This document shows positions 1 to 8,507 of a DNA stretch of 64,000 bases, piece after piece. Location: positions 4,650,001 through 4,714,000 of the forward strand of contig NZ_OZ239981.1 in the NCBI RefSeq assembly GCF_965196975.1, in the 5' to 3' direction. The notes under the pieces are model-generated. The model saw only the letters and a program-made list of their open reading frames with translations, was not told the DNA's origin and ran no database searches. The DNA comes from Endozoicomonas sp965196975. Lineage in GTDB: Bacteria; Pseudomonadota; Gammaproteobacteria; Pseudomonadales; Endozoicomonadaceae. The position numbers and the translations under genes were made by a program. Each line of letters opens with the position of its first letter. Within the stretch, counting starts at the first letter, position 1.

Positions 1-46
1 AAAGTGGCTGTTTATATAAGAAAGCTTTCTGAGCCTGGTCGAGCCG

Positions 47-74
47 AACAGGAAATACCGTAGGGCTTCCTGTT
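47..74. repeat. Inverted repeat downstream of rnpA
   Basis: Arms AACAGGAA (47-54) and TTCCTGTT (67-74) enclose a 12-base loop. It lies just past the rnpA stop codon but has no T-run on the minus strand, so it is a weak terminator at best. I do not recognise a yidD start in bases 1-127, where that gene usually follows rnpA. Confidence 0.35.
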
Positions 75-127
75 ACATTACTCTGGCATTTTCGTTCAGG
101 TTGGATGGATATCAAGCTGGCCAAAAG

Positions 128-499
128 TTATGCCGACGCTTCCCATTCGTGCAGCCTTCGTTTCAACCTTTGCCACTGCTTGTTGAGTAGCTGGTTCAGA
201 TCACTGTCATTCAGATCACTGAAACCTTTCCGGACTAAAACGACAATATCCAGGTTACCTACTTCATCCTGTTGCAGACGAAAGGTTTCCCGGATATGAC
301 GTTTGGCCCGGTTTCGGCCAACGGCAGTACGAATATTTTTTTTGGCAACCACCAACCCCAGTCTTGCACGGCCAAGCTCATTGGCTTTTGCCAGTATAAG
401 AAGCTGTCTGCTGGATACCTTGATATCCGTTGTATCAAATACCTGTTTGAAATCAGCCGAGGAGCGTAGCCGTGATTCACGGCTAAAAGATAAGCTCAC
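128..499 (-). CDS. rnpA: Ribonuclease P protein component
   Basis: Protein subunit of RNase P, which helps the catalytic RNA cut 5' leaders from precursor tRNAs in the cytoplasm. The 123-residue product has the usual family length. The conserved RNR motif is visible as GRNRAKRHIRETFR in the middle, preceded by RLGLVVAKKN, and the N-terminus SRESRLRSSADFKQVF is typical. It lies 14 bases downstream of rpmH on the same strand, the near-universal rpmH-rnpA pair beside the replication origin, so both are probably co-transcribed from a promoter before rpmH. The partner genes yidD and yidC expected further downstream are not visible in the 127 bases left before the window edge. Confidence 0.97.
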   Translation of the reverse strand: MSLSFSRESRLRSSADFKQVFDTTDIKVSSRQLLILAKANELGRARLGLVVAKKNIRTAVGRNRAKRHIRETFRLQQDEVGNLDIVVLVRKGFSDLNDSDLNQLLNKQWQRLKRRLHEWEASA

Positions 500-513
500 A
501 CTGATAGCTCTAA

Positions 514-648
514 TCAGGCTGACAGACGCTTGCGTCCCTTAGCTCTACGACGGTTGATTACCGCACGGCCGTTCTTGGTAGCCATGCGTGCACGGAAGCC
601 GTGGTTACGCTTGCGCTTCAGGTTGCTTGGCTGGAAAGTTCTTTTCAT
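514..648 (-). CDS. rpmH: 50S ribosomal protein L34
   Basis: Structural protein of the large ribosomal subunit. Translation of the minus strand from the ATG at 648 gives 44 residues starting MKRTFQPSNLKRKRNHGF and ending GRKRLSA. This is the exact family length, with the very high Arg/Lys content and the RTFQPS and NHGFRARM motifs of L34. It precedes rnpA by 14 bases, and its upstream side faces the oriC region. Too short for usual ORF cut-offs but unambiguous. Confidence 0.98.
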   Translation of the reverse strand: MKRTFQPSNLKRKRNHGFRARMATKNGRAVINRRRAKGRKRLSA

Positions 649-1312
649 CGTGGTTACTCGTCTTAATGGACTTACAAAAGACGGGCATTCTAAGTAATTG
701 AAGGGTTAGCGTCAATTTGCATTTGTCAAGAAGCACCGTATTGTCACCCGTTGTTTCCCCTACCCTTCTTTCGTTCTTTATATATAAGAATAAAGACTCA
801 TTTCAGGCGGCATCAAAATTCCATTGTTTCATAAATATATAAATAGAAAAGTTATCTCTTATGTGATGTTTTTTTGATTTTACTATGATTATTTAGGAAG
901 GCTTTTTCTGTGGATAACTCAATTTATACCAGTAACTGTCTGCCTTCCTGCATGTGTACTTTCTTGTCGAAATCCCGAATTTATGCTGTTGCTTTGGTCT
1001 TGATCTCTTGTGGGTAAGTATCTTGGTTATCCACAACTCATTTGTTATTCTATTTATCCACAGAAAAATCATAAGGTTTATGGCCACTCATAAACGGATC
1101 TACCCACAGGGAGTCGTGAGTAATATTTTCCTCTTTATTATAGGTGTTTTTTTGTAACCTTTTGAATTTTAACGGGTTTTGTTTTTTTGCTGATCTAGTG
1201 CTCTGTTTTTAAGGTGTGGATAACTTTTACCAAAAAGGATACAATTTCCTTTTGTCTATCCAACCTTTATTTCATACCTGAAGGTCTTCAGCAGGCTGTC
1301 TGACCGGCTTCA
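649..1312. other. oriC: Chromosomal replication origin region (oriC)
   Basis: This gene-free stretch between rpmH and dnaA has four perfect DnaA boxes (TTATCCACA or its complement) at 909-917 (minus), 1027-1035 (plus), 1054-1062 (plus) and 1215-1223 (minus). A strongly AT-rich tract at about 770-900, with several A/T runs, precedes them and is a candidate unwinding element. A fifth, weaker box-like CTACCCACA lies near 1100. Known biology: Pseudomonas-type gammaproteobacteria have oriC between rpmH and dnaA. The rpmH and dnaA promoters must also lie here. Small ORFs in the stretch have no recognisable content. Confidence 0.88.
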
Positions 1313-1363
1313 GTGATATCCGTATCAGATCTTGATCTGTACCTGGAGAGTAGGAGAGTGCCT

Positions 1364-2995
1364 GTGCCCCTTGAGCTATGGCAAAAATGCATCGATATCT
1401 TGCAGGATGAGCTGTCTTCTCAGCAATTCAACACCTGGATTCGCCCTTTGAAAGTGATGGGGGATGAACACGACCTGTGTTTACTGGCTCCCAACCGTTT
1501 TGTTGCTGACTGGGTAAAAGAAAAGTTTTTGCCAAGGATCGAAGAGATTCTGGATGAGCTTTCTGATGGGGATTCTCCAGCCGTAGCTTTAGCGGTTTCT
1601 AATCGCCGACCACCTTCACTGAGCAAGCGATCGGCACGCCCAAGAGAGCCTCAGCTAAGGGAAGTTCAGCCTGCTGCAGCGGTACCTGTTTCAGATAAGC
1701 CCATTGAGAATCCGCTGAAACAGGCTGCTATTGAGCGTTCAGTGGTTACTCATGAGCTGGTGTCTTCTTTACCGGTCGCTCAGGACAATACTCCTGAACC
1801 AGATCTGGTATCAGAGCCAGTGAACTCAGGTATCCCTTCTCAGGATGGTTACTCCAGGCAGTCTGAAGAGCTCTCTCAGATTAAGGTAAATCCTCTGAAA
1901 GAGTCTGTAAGTGATATGCCTGAAGAGCCTGTAACGCCTGTTCGGCAGGTGGAGGTTGAAGGTTCCATCAAGCATCACAGTTCTCTGAACACTGGCTTTA
2001 CTTTTGAAACGTTTGTTGAGGGTAAGTCAAACCAGCTGGCGTTGGCGGCAGCTCGACAGGTGGCAGAAAACCCCGGTGCTTCTTATAACCCATTGTTTTT
2101 ATACGGTGGTGTCGGTCTGGGTAAAACCCACTTGATGCATGCAGTTGGTAACTCACTTGTTAAACAGAACCGTAATGCTAGGGTCGTTTATTTGCACTCT
2201 GAGCGTTTCGTAGCGGATATGGTAAAAGCACTGCAGTTGAATGCCATTAACGATTTTAAAAAGTACTATCGTTCTGTTGATGCGCTTTTGATTGATGATA
2301 TTCAGTTCTTTGCTGGTAAAGAGCGTTCCCAGGAAGAGTTTTTCCATACGTTCAATGCGCTGCTTGAGGGCGGGCAGCAGATGATTCTGACCTGTGACCG
2401 TTACCCGAAAGAGATCAGTGGTGTAGAAGAGCGTTTGAAGTCCCGCTTTGGCTGGGGATTAACTGTTGCGGTTGAGCCGCCTGAGTTGGAAACCCGAGTT
2501 GCCATTCTGATGAAAAAAGCAGAGCAGCAGAAAGTGGAGCTTCCTCATGAGGCTGCCTTCTTTATCGCCCAGAGAATTCGCTCTAATGTTCGTGAGCTCG
2601 AAGGTGCTTTAAAGCGTGTTATTGCCAGTGCTCATTTTATGGGAAGGCCTATTGATATCGATCTGATTCGGGAGTCCCTGAAAGACCTATTGGCTTTACA
2701 GGACAAACAAGTCAGTATAGATAATATCCAGAGGACGGTAGCTGAGTATTACAAGATCAAAGTGGCGGATATTCTTTCCAAACGTCGCAGTCGTTCTGTA
2801 GCAAGGCCTCGTCAGGTTGCCATGGCGCTCTCCAAAGAGCTGACAAGTCATAGCTTACCTGAGATTGGTGATGCCTATGGTGGACGTGACCACACAACAG
2901 TACTTCATGCCTGCCGAAAGGTGAAAGAGCTGGTTGAAGTGGATAATGAGATCAAAAGCGATTACAAAAATCTGCTGCGATCACTGACCAGTTAA
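1364..2995 (+). CDS. dnaA: Chromosomal replication initiator DnaA
   Basis: AAA+ ATPase that binds DnaA boxes at oriC, melts the origin and loads DnaB. The N-terminal domain (LELWQKCIDILQDELSSQQF) is followed by a long, variable linker of roughly 120 residues. Then come Walker A GGVGLGKTH (about residue 247), Walker B LLIDDIQFF and the C-terminal helix-turn-helix signature GGRDHTTVLHAC (about residue 505). The reading frame is open to a GTG at 1313. I prefer the GTG at 1364 because TAGGAG lies 7-12 bases upstream and the product then starts MPLELWQ, matching the family; GTG 1358 is too close to that ribosome-binding site. dnaN follows after 68 bases, probably in one operon. The four boxes upstream suggest autoregulation. 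Confidence 0.96.
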   Translation: MPLELWQKCIDILQDELSSQQFNTWIRPLKVMGDEHDLCLLAPNRFVADWVKEKFLPRIEEILDELSDGDSPAVALAVSNRRPPSLSKRSARPREPQLREVQPAAAVPVSDKPIENPLKQAAIERSVVTHELVSSLPVAQDNTPEPDLVSEPVNSGIPSQDGYSRQSEELSQIKVNPLKESVSDMPEEPVTPVRQVEVEGSIKHHSSLNTGFTFETFVEGKSNQLALAAARQVAENPGASYNPLFLYGGVGLGKTHLMHAVGNSLVKQNRNARVVYLHSERFVADMVKALQLNAINDFKKYYRSVDALLIDDIQFFAGKERSQEEFFHTFNALLEGGQQMILTCDRYPKEISGVEERLKSRFGWGLTVAVEPPELETRVAILMKKAEQQKVELPHEAAFFIAQRIRSNVRELEGALKRVIASAHFMGRPIDIDLIRESLKDLLALQDKQVSIDNIQRTVAEYYKIKVADILSKRRSRSVARPRQVAMALSKELTSHSLPEIGDAYGGRDHTTVLHACRKVKELVEVDNEIKSDYKNLLRSLTS

Positions 2996-3063
2996 CTCTT
3001 ATTGATTCTTATTTTTTAGAAAGGCCTTTGAGTCTTTTCAGTTAGCCAAGAGAAAGGAAAGCG

Positions 3064-4167
3064 ATGAAATTTACCATTAATCGGGAAGCATTGCTTAAGC
3101 CACTTCAGCTGGTTGCCGGTGTGGTTGAGCGCAGACAGACGCTGCCGGTATTGTCGAATGTGTTGATGGTAGTCGATGGAGACCAGCTCTCTTTAACCGG
3201 TACGGACCTGGAAGTTGAACTGGTTGGCCGTGTTGCCCTTGAGGATGTTGCCGAGGCTGGGGAGATTACGGTTCCGGCCAGAAAGCTGATGGATATCTGT
3301 AAGTCTCTGCCGGAAAACACCATGATCGAAGTGCATCAGGACGATCAGAGGGTCAAGGTAAAGGCTGGCAGATCCCGTTTTACCCTTTCCACTCTGCCGG
3401 CGAATGAGTTTCCCAGTATTGAAGAAGAGGCTGGATCAGTATCCTTTACCATTGGTCAGTCACGTCTTCGTCGCCTGATTGATCGTACCGGCTTTGCCAT
3501 GGCCCAGCAGGATGTTCGCTACTACCTGAATGGTATGCTGCTGGAAGTTAGCCAGAACTGCCTCCGTGCGGTTGCTACCGATGGTCACCGCCTGGCAATG
3601 TGCAGCGTAGATGCCGATATCAATCAGCAGGAAAAGCATCAGGTTATCGTGCCTCGTAAAGGTATTCTTGAGATGGCGCGTCTGCTGACTGAAGGGGAAG
3701 AGAGTGTTCATATCACTCTTGGCGCAAACCACATCAGGGCTAAAACCGGTGACTTTATGTTCACCTCTAAATTGGTGGATGGTAAGTTCCCTGACTATGA
3801 CCGGGTTATCCCAAAGGGCGGAACTAAGATCATTGTTGGGGATCGTCAGGAACTTCGTCAGGCTTTTCAGCGTGCCTCTATTCTATCCAATGAGAAATAC
3901 CGAGGTATTCGCCTGATTCTTTCTGACAGTCAGCTCAAGGTTATTGCTAATAACCCGGAGCAGGAAGAGGCGGAAGAAGAACTGAGCCTGGCTTATCACG
4001 GTGATTCTATGGAGATCGGCTTTAACGTCAGCTACCTGCTGGATGTGCTTTCCGTTCTTTCTGGTGAGTCCATCAAGATGACGCTCTCAGACCCTAACAG
4101 CAGTGCACTTCTTGAGGAATCTGAGTCTGGTGACTCCACGTATGTTGTTATGCCCATGAGGCTGTAA
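3064..4167 (+). CDS. dnaN: DNA polymerase III beta subunit (sliding clamp)
   Basis: Forms the dimeric ring that tethers DNA polymerase III and other enzymes to DNA. The 367 residues match the usual length of about 366. The N-terminus MKFTINREALLKPLQLVAGVVERRQTLPVLSN and the C-terminal tail ending YVVMPMRL, the hydrophobic-pocket end of the clamp, are characteristic. A good ribosome-binding site (AGAAAGGAAAG) precedes the ATG. It sits between dnaA and recF as in the standard origin operon. The 106 bases between it and recF hold two strong hairpins, described separately. Confidence 0.98.
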   Translation: MKFTINREALLKPLQLVAGVVERRQTLPVLSNVLMVVDGDQLSLTGTDLEVELVGRVALEDVAEAGEITVPARKLMDICKSLPENTMIEVHQDDQRVKVKAGRSRFTLSTLPANEFPSIEEEAGSVSFTIGQSRLRRLIDRTGFAMAQQDVRYYLNGMLLEVSQNCLRAVATDGHRLAMCSVDADINQQEKHQVIVPRKGILEMARLLTEGEESVHITLGANHIRAKTGDFMFTSKLVDGKFPDYDRVIPKGGTKIIVGDRQELRQAFQRASILSNEKYRGIRLILSDSQLKVIANNPEQEEAEEELSLAYHGDSMEIGFNVSYLLDVLSVLSGESIKMTLSDPNSSALLEESESGDSTYVVMPMRL

Positions 4168-4190
4168 CAGCCTGTCGGCAGAAGTAGTCA

Positions 4191-4220
4191 GTGTCTGATG
4201 CTGGAATTAGCATCAGACAC
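4191..4220 (+). promoter_or_regulatory. Perfect 12-bp hairpin after dnaN
   Basis: GTGTCTGATGCT (4191-4202) and AGCATCAGACAC (4209-4220) form an uninterrupted 12-bp stem with loop GGAATT. Only two Ts follow, so it is not a normal intrinsic terminator. It may slow transcription, protect the dnaN mRNA 3' end or bind a protein. Confidence 0.6.
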
Positions 4221-4239
4221 TTGCCTGTCCTGATCCGGC

Positions 4240-4262
4240 TTCCGAGCTACTCAGGCTCGGAA
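4240..4262 (+). promoter_or_regulatory. Hairpin over the recF ribosome-binding region
   Basis: TTCCGAGC (4240-4247) and GCTCGGAA (4255-4262) form an 8-bp stem with a 7-base loop. It ends 11 bases before the recF ATG. The only purine-rich ribosome-binding candidate, GGAA at 4259-4262, lies inside the descending arm, so folding could hide it and keep RecF synthesis low. Function is inferred; the pairing is visible. Confidence 0.5.
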
Positions 4263-4273
4263 ATAAACAGAAT

Positions 4274-5419
4274 ATGATCCAACAGCTCTCCATAACCGAT
4301 ATTAGAAACCTCTCCTCAGTTTCGATTAAACCATCCCTCTCTGTAAACGTGCTCTATGGGCTTAACGGTAGTGGTAAAACCAGTGTGCTCGAGGCTATAC
4401 ATATTCTCGGTGTTGCCCGATCGTTTCGGACATCCAGAATCAAACCAGTGATCAACCGCGATGTAGAAGTCTGTACGGTCTTTGGTCGCTTAGGCGTGGC
4501 ATCGGGATCAATACCAGTGGGCGTTTCCAGAAATCTCCGGGATGAGACTTTACAGATTCGGGTTTCCGGTGAAAACCTGAAGTCCACATCAGAGCTTGCT
4601 CGGTTGTTACCGTTACAGGTGATTAACCCTGATACCTTCCGTTTGCTTGAAGGTTCTCCAAAGCTAAGGAGGAACTTTATCGATTGGGGGGTGTTTCACG
4701 TGAAACATCATGACTTTTTCCCGTTATGGAAACGGATGCAGAAAGCGCTGAAACAGCGGAACAGTCTGCTTCGTCATGGTAGAATAAACGGTTCTGAACT
4801 GACTTCGTGGAACATAGAGTTCGAAAAAGCGGCAAATGCTATCGACGTATTGCGCAGCGATTATATTCAGAGATTGACTCCGGTCTTCAATGAAGTGTTG
4901 TCTGAATTGACAGACATTGAGAATCTTACGCTCCAGTATTATCGAGGCTGGGATAAAGAGCGGTCTCTAAACGAGGTGCTTGCCAGTGGATTGGCTCGGG
5001 ATGCGCAGTCCGGTTATACCCATTCTGGCCCTCAGCGAGCTGACTTAAGAATTCGTGTTGGTAAGGTGAGTGCTGTTGATATTCTCTCACGAGGTCAGAT
5101 GAAACTGGTGGTATGCGCACTGAAACTGGCTCAGGGATTCCTATATAAAGAGCTGAGTGGAAAACAGTGCGTTTTCCTCGTGGATGATCTGCCATCAGAG
5201 CTTGATATTCCTCACAGACTGGCATTGTGCCAGCTGTTTCAAAAAATGAACTGCCAGACCTTCATCACCTGCGTTGAGAAGGAGGCACTTGAAAATTGCT
5301 GGTTGCCTGAAACGGAAGTGAAAATGTTTCACGTGAAACATGGGCAAATTACATTGGATGATAACCCTGGTCAGCAAAGTATTCGCCGGGCTGAGTCTTT
5401 GGAGATAGAGCATGAGTGA
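4274..5419 (+). CDS. recF: DNA replication and repair protein RecF
   Basis: SMC-like ATPase that, with RecO and RecR, loads RecA on gapped DNA. Walker A is GLNGSGKT at residues 29-36. The ABC-type signature LSRGQMKL lies near residue 270, followed by the Walker B region CVFLVDDLPSELD. Length (381) is close to the usual 360-370. Its stop codon overlaps the gyrB start by 8 bases, so translation is probably coupled. Two perfect 16-bp parS sequences lie inside the gene in the same codon phase and both encode FHVKH, at residues 141-145 and 352-356. The tail after residue 350 therefore partly serves as a segregation site. Confidence 0.96.
   Translation: MIQQLSITDIRNLSSVSIKPSLSVNVLYGLNGSGKTSVLEAIHILGVARSFRTSRIKPVINRDVEVCTVFGRLGVASGSIPVGVSRNLRDETLQIRVSGENLKSTSELARLLPLQVINPDTFRLLEGSPKLRRNFIDWGVFHVKHHDFFPLWKRMQKALKQRNSLLRHGRINGSELTSWNIEFEKAANAIDVLRSDYIQRLTPVFNEVLSELTDIENLTLQYYRGWDKERSLNEVLASGLARDAQSGYTHSGPQRADLRIRVGKVSAVDILSRGQMKLVVCALKLAQGFLYKELSGKQCVFLVDDLPSELDIPHRLALCQLFQKMNCQTFITCVEKEALENCWLPETEVKMFHVKHGQITLDDNPGQQSIRRAESLEIEHE
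4692..4707. promoter_or_regulatory. parS: parS site 1 (ParB-binding palindrome)
   Basis: TGTTTCACGTGAAACA is a perfect 16-bp palindrome identical to the canonical chromosomal parS consensus. It lies inside recF and encodes part of VFHVKH. The matching ParA and ParB genes are at 33758-35461. Confidence 0.95.
5325..5340. promoter_or_regulatory. parS: parS site 2 (ParB-binding palindrome)
   Basis: This is a second exact copy of TGTTTCACGTGAAACA, 633 bases after the first and in the same strand phase of recF, encoding MFHVKH. Two sites within 650 bases give a local cluster for ParB spreading close to oriC. Confidence 0.95.
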
Positions 5420-7826
5420 ACAAAACTACGACGCGTCCAATATTAAGGTCCTTAAGGGCCTGGATGCTGTCCGCAAGCGCCCGGGGATGTACATTGGTGA
5501 TACCGATGATGGTACCGGTCTGCACCACATGGTGTTTGAGGTGGTTGATAACTCCATCGACGAAGCGCTGGCGGGTCACTGCGACAAAATTTCTGTCATT
5601 ATTCACCCAGATGAGTCCATTACGGTTAAAGATAATGGCCGTGGTATTCCTGTAGATATCCATGAGGAAGAGGGCGTTTCTGCCGCTGAAGTTATCATGA
5701 CGGTGCTTCATGCCGGTGGTAAGTTTGATGACAACACCTATAAAGTATCCGGTGGTTTGCACGGCGTTGGTGTATCAGTGGTTAATGCACTTTCCAGCCA
5801 GCTTAAACTGACCATTCGCCGGCATGGAAAGGTTCATCAGCAGGTGTACCATCAGGGGGGTCCGGAAGAACCATTGAAGGTTATTGGCGAAACGGATGTC
5901 ACCGGTACGGAACTGCACTTTATCCCTTCACCAGAGACCTTCTCAAATATTCAGTTCAGCTATGACATCCTGGCCAAGCGCCTGCGTGAGCTTTCTTTCC
6001 TGAATTCAGGTGTCTATATCCAGCTGACGGATGAGCGCACCGGTAAGGTTGATGACTTCAAATACGATGGTGGTCTGAAGGCATTTGTTGAGCACCTGAA
6101 CCAGAATAAGACCACCATCAATAAAGTCTTCCACTTTGAAATCACCCGTGATGACGGTATTGGTGTAGAAGTGGCCATGCAGTGGAATGACAGCTTCCAG
6201 GAAGGGGTATTCTGTTTTACCAACAACATTCCTCAGCGCGATGGTGGGACACACCTGGCGGGTTTCCGTGCTGCTCTGACGCGGAGCCTGAACGGCTATA
6301 TAGAGCGGGAAGGTTTCCAGAAAACGGCTAAGGTTGCTACTTCCGGGGATGATGCACGAGAAGGTCTGACGGCGATCATTTCCGTTAAAGTCCCGGATCC
6401 TAAATTCTCCTCCCAGACTAAAGACAAGCTGGTTTCCTCTGAGGTTAAAACCGCAGTAGAGCAGGAGATGGGTAAATACCTTTCGGACTACCTGATTGAA
6501 AACCCTCAGGAAGCCAAGGCGGTAGTCGGTAAGATGCTGGATGCGGCCAGAGCGCGTGAAGCGGCTCGTAAGGCACGTGAAATGACCCGCCGTAAAGGTG
6601 CTCTTGATATTGCAGGATTGCCGGGAAAACTGGCTGACTGTCAGGAGAAAGACCCTGCGCTTTCTGAACTGTACATAGTGGAGGGTGACTCTGCGGGTGG
6701 ATCAGCCAAGCAGGGCCGTAACCGAAAGACTCAGGCAATTCTGCCATTGAAGGGTAAGATCCTGAATGTTGAGAAAGCCCGCTTTGACAAGATGCTTTCC
6801 TCCCAGGAAGTAGGAACCCTGATTACTGCCTTGGGCTGTGGTATTGGTCGTACAGAGTTCAATATTGAAAAACTCCGTTACCATAACATCATCATCATGA
6901 CTGATGCGGATGTGGATGGATCTCACATTCGTACGCTTCTGCTGACCTTCTTCTTCCGTCAGATGCCGGAGCTGATTGAAAATGGCTACATCTATATCGC
7001 TCAGCCACCACTGTATAAGGTTAAGCGTGGTAAGCAGGAGCAGTATCTGAAAGATGATGGTGCATTGGATGGTTATCTGACTCAATCAGCGCTTGAAAAT
7101 GCCAGTCTGCATGTTAACGAAAATGCACCTGGGATCAGTGATCAGCCTCTTGAGGAGTTGGTAAAAGAGTTCAGAGATGTTCATAAAGTGGCTGATAAAC
7201 TGTCTCGTATTTATCCAGTCTCAGTGCTTCGTGAAATGATTTACATGCCTGAAGTTACTGCGGAGAGTCTGGCTGATAAGAGCGTGATGGAGTCCTGGGT
7301 TGCCCAGCTGAGTGAAAGAATTGATAACCTGAAAGCTGCAGGCAGCACCATGACCTTCTCTGTAGAGGAAGACAGGGAACTTAATGTCTGGCTGCCCAAA
7401 GTAACGATTATTGCCCACGGTGTCGATAGTCACTACCGCTGGAATGCTGACTTCTTCTCTTCTGCTAACTATGGAAAGATTGTTTCTCTCGGCAATAAAC
7501 TGCAGGGTCTTATCGAAGACGGGGCTTTTGTTCAGAAAGGTGAGCGTAAGAAGGAGGTATCTTCCTTTGAAGAAGCTCTTGAATGGCTGATGAGTGAATC
7601 AACCAAGCGTCACTACATCCAGCGTTATAAGGGTTTGGGTGAGATGAATCCGGAACAGCTGTGGGAGACAACCATGGATCCGGATGTACGCAGAATGCTT
7701 AAGGTAACCATTGAAGATGCCATTGCAGCTGATCAGATCTTCAATACTCTGATGGGCGATCATGTTGAGCCTCGCAGAGAGTTTATCGAAAGCAATGCGC
7801 TGAATGTAGCCAACCTCGATATTTAA
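5412..7826 (+). CDS. gyrB: DNA gyrase subunit B
   Basis: ATPase subunit of the type II topoisomerase that introduces negative supercoils. The GHKL ATPase motifs are visible (DNGRGIPVDIH; GGLHGVGVSVVNALS). The Toprim domain has EGDSAGGSAKQGRNR near residue 422 and the metal-binding DADVDGSHI. The C-terminal end KGLGEMNPEQLWETTMDP is typical. At 804 residues it is the long form of Gammaproteobacteria, which carries an insert in the Toprim region. It starts inside the end of recF and is followed by a clear intrinsic terminator, closing the origin gene string. Confidence 0.98.
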   Translation: MSEQNYDASNIKVLKGLDAVRKRPGMYIGDTDDGTGLHHMVFEVVDNSIDEALAGHCDKISVIIHPDESITVKDNGRGIPVDIHEEEGVSAAEVIMTVLHAGGKFDDNTYKVSGGLHGVGVSVVNALSSQLKLTIRRHGKVHQQVYHQGGPEEPLKVIGETDVTGTELHFIPSPETFSNIQFSYDILAKRLRELSFLNSGVYIQLTDERTGKVDDFKYDGGLKAFVEHLNQNKTTINKVFHFEITRDDGIGVEVAMQWNDSFQEGVFCFTNNIPQRDGGTHLAGFRAALTRSLNGYIEREGFQKTAKVATSGDDAREGLTAIISVKVPDPKFSSQTKDKLVSSEVKTAVEQEMGKYLSDYLIENPQEAKAVVGKMLDAARAREAARKAREMTRRKGALDIAGLPGKLADCQEKDPALSELYIVEGDSAGGSAKQGRNRKTQAILPLKGKILNVEKARFDKMLSSQEVGTLITALGCGIGRTEFNIEKLRYHNIIIMTDADVDGSHIRTLLLTFFFRQMPELIENGYIYIAQPPLYKVKRGKQEQYLKDDGALDGYLTQSALENASLHVNENAPGISDQPLEELVKEFRDVHKVADKLSRIYPVSVLREMIYMPEVTAESLADKSVMESWVAQLSERIDNLKAAGSTMTFSVEEDRELNVWLPKVTIIAHGVDSHYRWNADFFSSANYGKIVSLGNKLQGLIEDGAFVQKGERKKEVSSFEEALEWLMSESTKRHYIQRYKGLGEMNPEQLWETTMDPDVRRMLKVTIEDAIAADQIFNTLMGDHVEPRREFIESNALNVANLDI

Positions 7827-7834
7827 TCTATTCC

Positions 7835-7862
7835 AGTGCCGGTTTTAACCGGCACTTTTTTG
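7835..7862 (+). terminator. Intrinsic terminator of gyrB
   Basis: AGTGCCGGTT (7835-7844) pairs with AACCGGCACT (7847-7856) and is followed by a T-run. It lies 9 bases after the gyrB stop codon. Confidence 0.92.
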
Positions 7863-7881
7863 ATTCTCAGGTGCTCTGCTA

Positions 7882-8466
7882 ATGTCTTCAGAATTTAAAG
7901 CAATTATTCGACAGGAGCTGGAAGAAGCGGCTGTTGTTTTGAGCCGGTTCCTGGATGATGAAGCCAATCTTGAATCTATCGACCTTGCTGCTCAACTATT
8001 GTCTGAGAGCTTTAAAGCCGGTGGAAAGGTGCTTTCCTGTGGTAATGGCGGTTCTCATTGTGACGCTATGCACTTTGCTGAGGAGTTGACTGGACGTTTC
8101 CGAGAAAACCGTCCTGGCTATGCCGCTATTGCTATTTCAGACCCCAGTCATATCTCCTGTGTATCCAACGATTTTGGCTATGAGTATGTCTTCTCTCGTT
8201 ACGTTGAAGCGGTAGGTAGAGAAGGGGACGTACTGCTTGGGATCAGCACCAGTGGTAATTCCGGAAACATCATCAAGGCTGTAGAAGCTGCCAGAGCAAA
8301 AGGGATGAAGGTTATTCTGCTTTCAGGCAAAGATGGTGGCAAGATGGCAGGTATGGCGGATGTTGAAATTCGTGTTCCTCACTTTGGTTATGCCGACCGG
8401 ATTCAGGAAATTCATATCAAGGCAATTCATATTATGATTCAGCTTATTGAAAAGTATATGGAATAA
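7882..8466 (+). CDS. gmhA: Phosphoheptose isomerase
   Basis: Converts sedoheptulose 7-phosphate to D-glycero-D-manno-heptose 7-phosphate, the first step to ADP-heptose for the lipopolysaccharide inner core. The 194-residue SIS-domain protein matches GmhA in length. Recognisable features are SCGNGGSHCDAMHFAEELTGRF near residue 52, GISTSGNSGNI near residue 113 and the C-terminal HIKAIHIMIQLIE with the conserved His. It sits alone between two terminators, 55 bases after gyrB. GmhB, two steps later in the same pathway, is encoded on the opposite strand 0.8 kb away. The GmhA subgroup call, rather than DiaA, rests on the AEELTGRFRENRPGYAAIAI motif. Confidence 0.93.
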   Translation: MSSEFKAIIRQELEEAAVVLSRFLDDEANLESIDLAAQLLSESFKAGGKVLSCGNGGSHCDAMHFAEELTGRFRENRPGYAAIAISDPSHISCVSNDFGYEYVFSRYVEAVGREGDVLLGISTSGNSGNIIKAVEAARAKGMKVILLSGKDGGKMAGMADVEIRVPHFGYADRIQEIHIKAIHIMIQLIEKYME

Positions 8467-8494
8467 AAAAGGCCGGTTGCACCGGCCTTTTTTA
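8465..8494. terminator. Bidirectional terminator between gmhA and plsC
   Basis: The stem AAAGGCCGGT / ACCGGCCTTT has a 3-base loop (TGC) and is flanked by A-runs and T-runs on both sides. It can therefore stop transcription from gmhA (plus) and from the gmhB-plsC pair (minus). Confidence 0.92.
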
Positions 8495-8507
8495 TTCCAT
8501 GAAGCTT

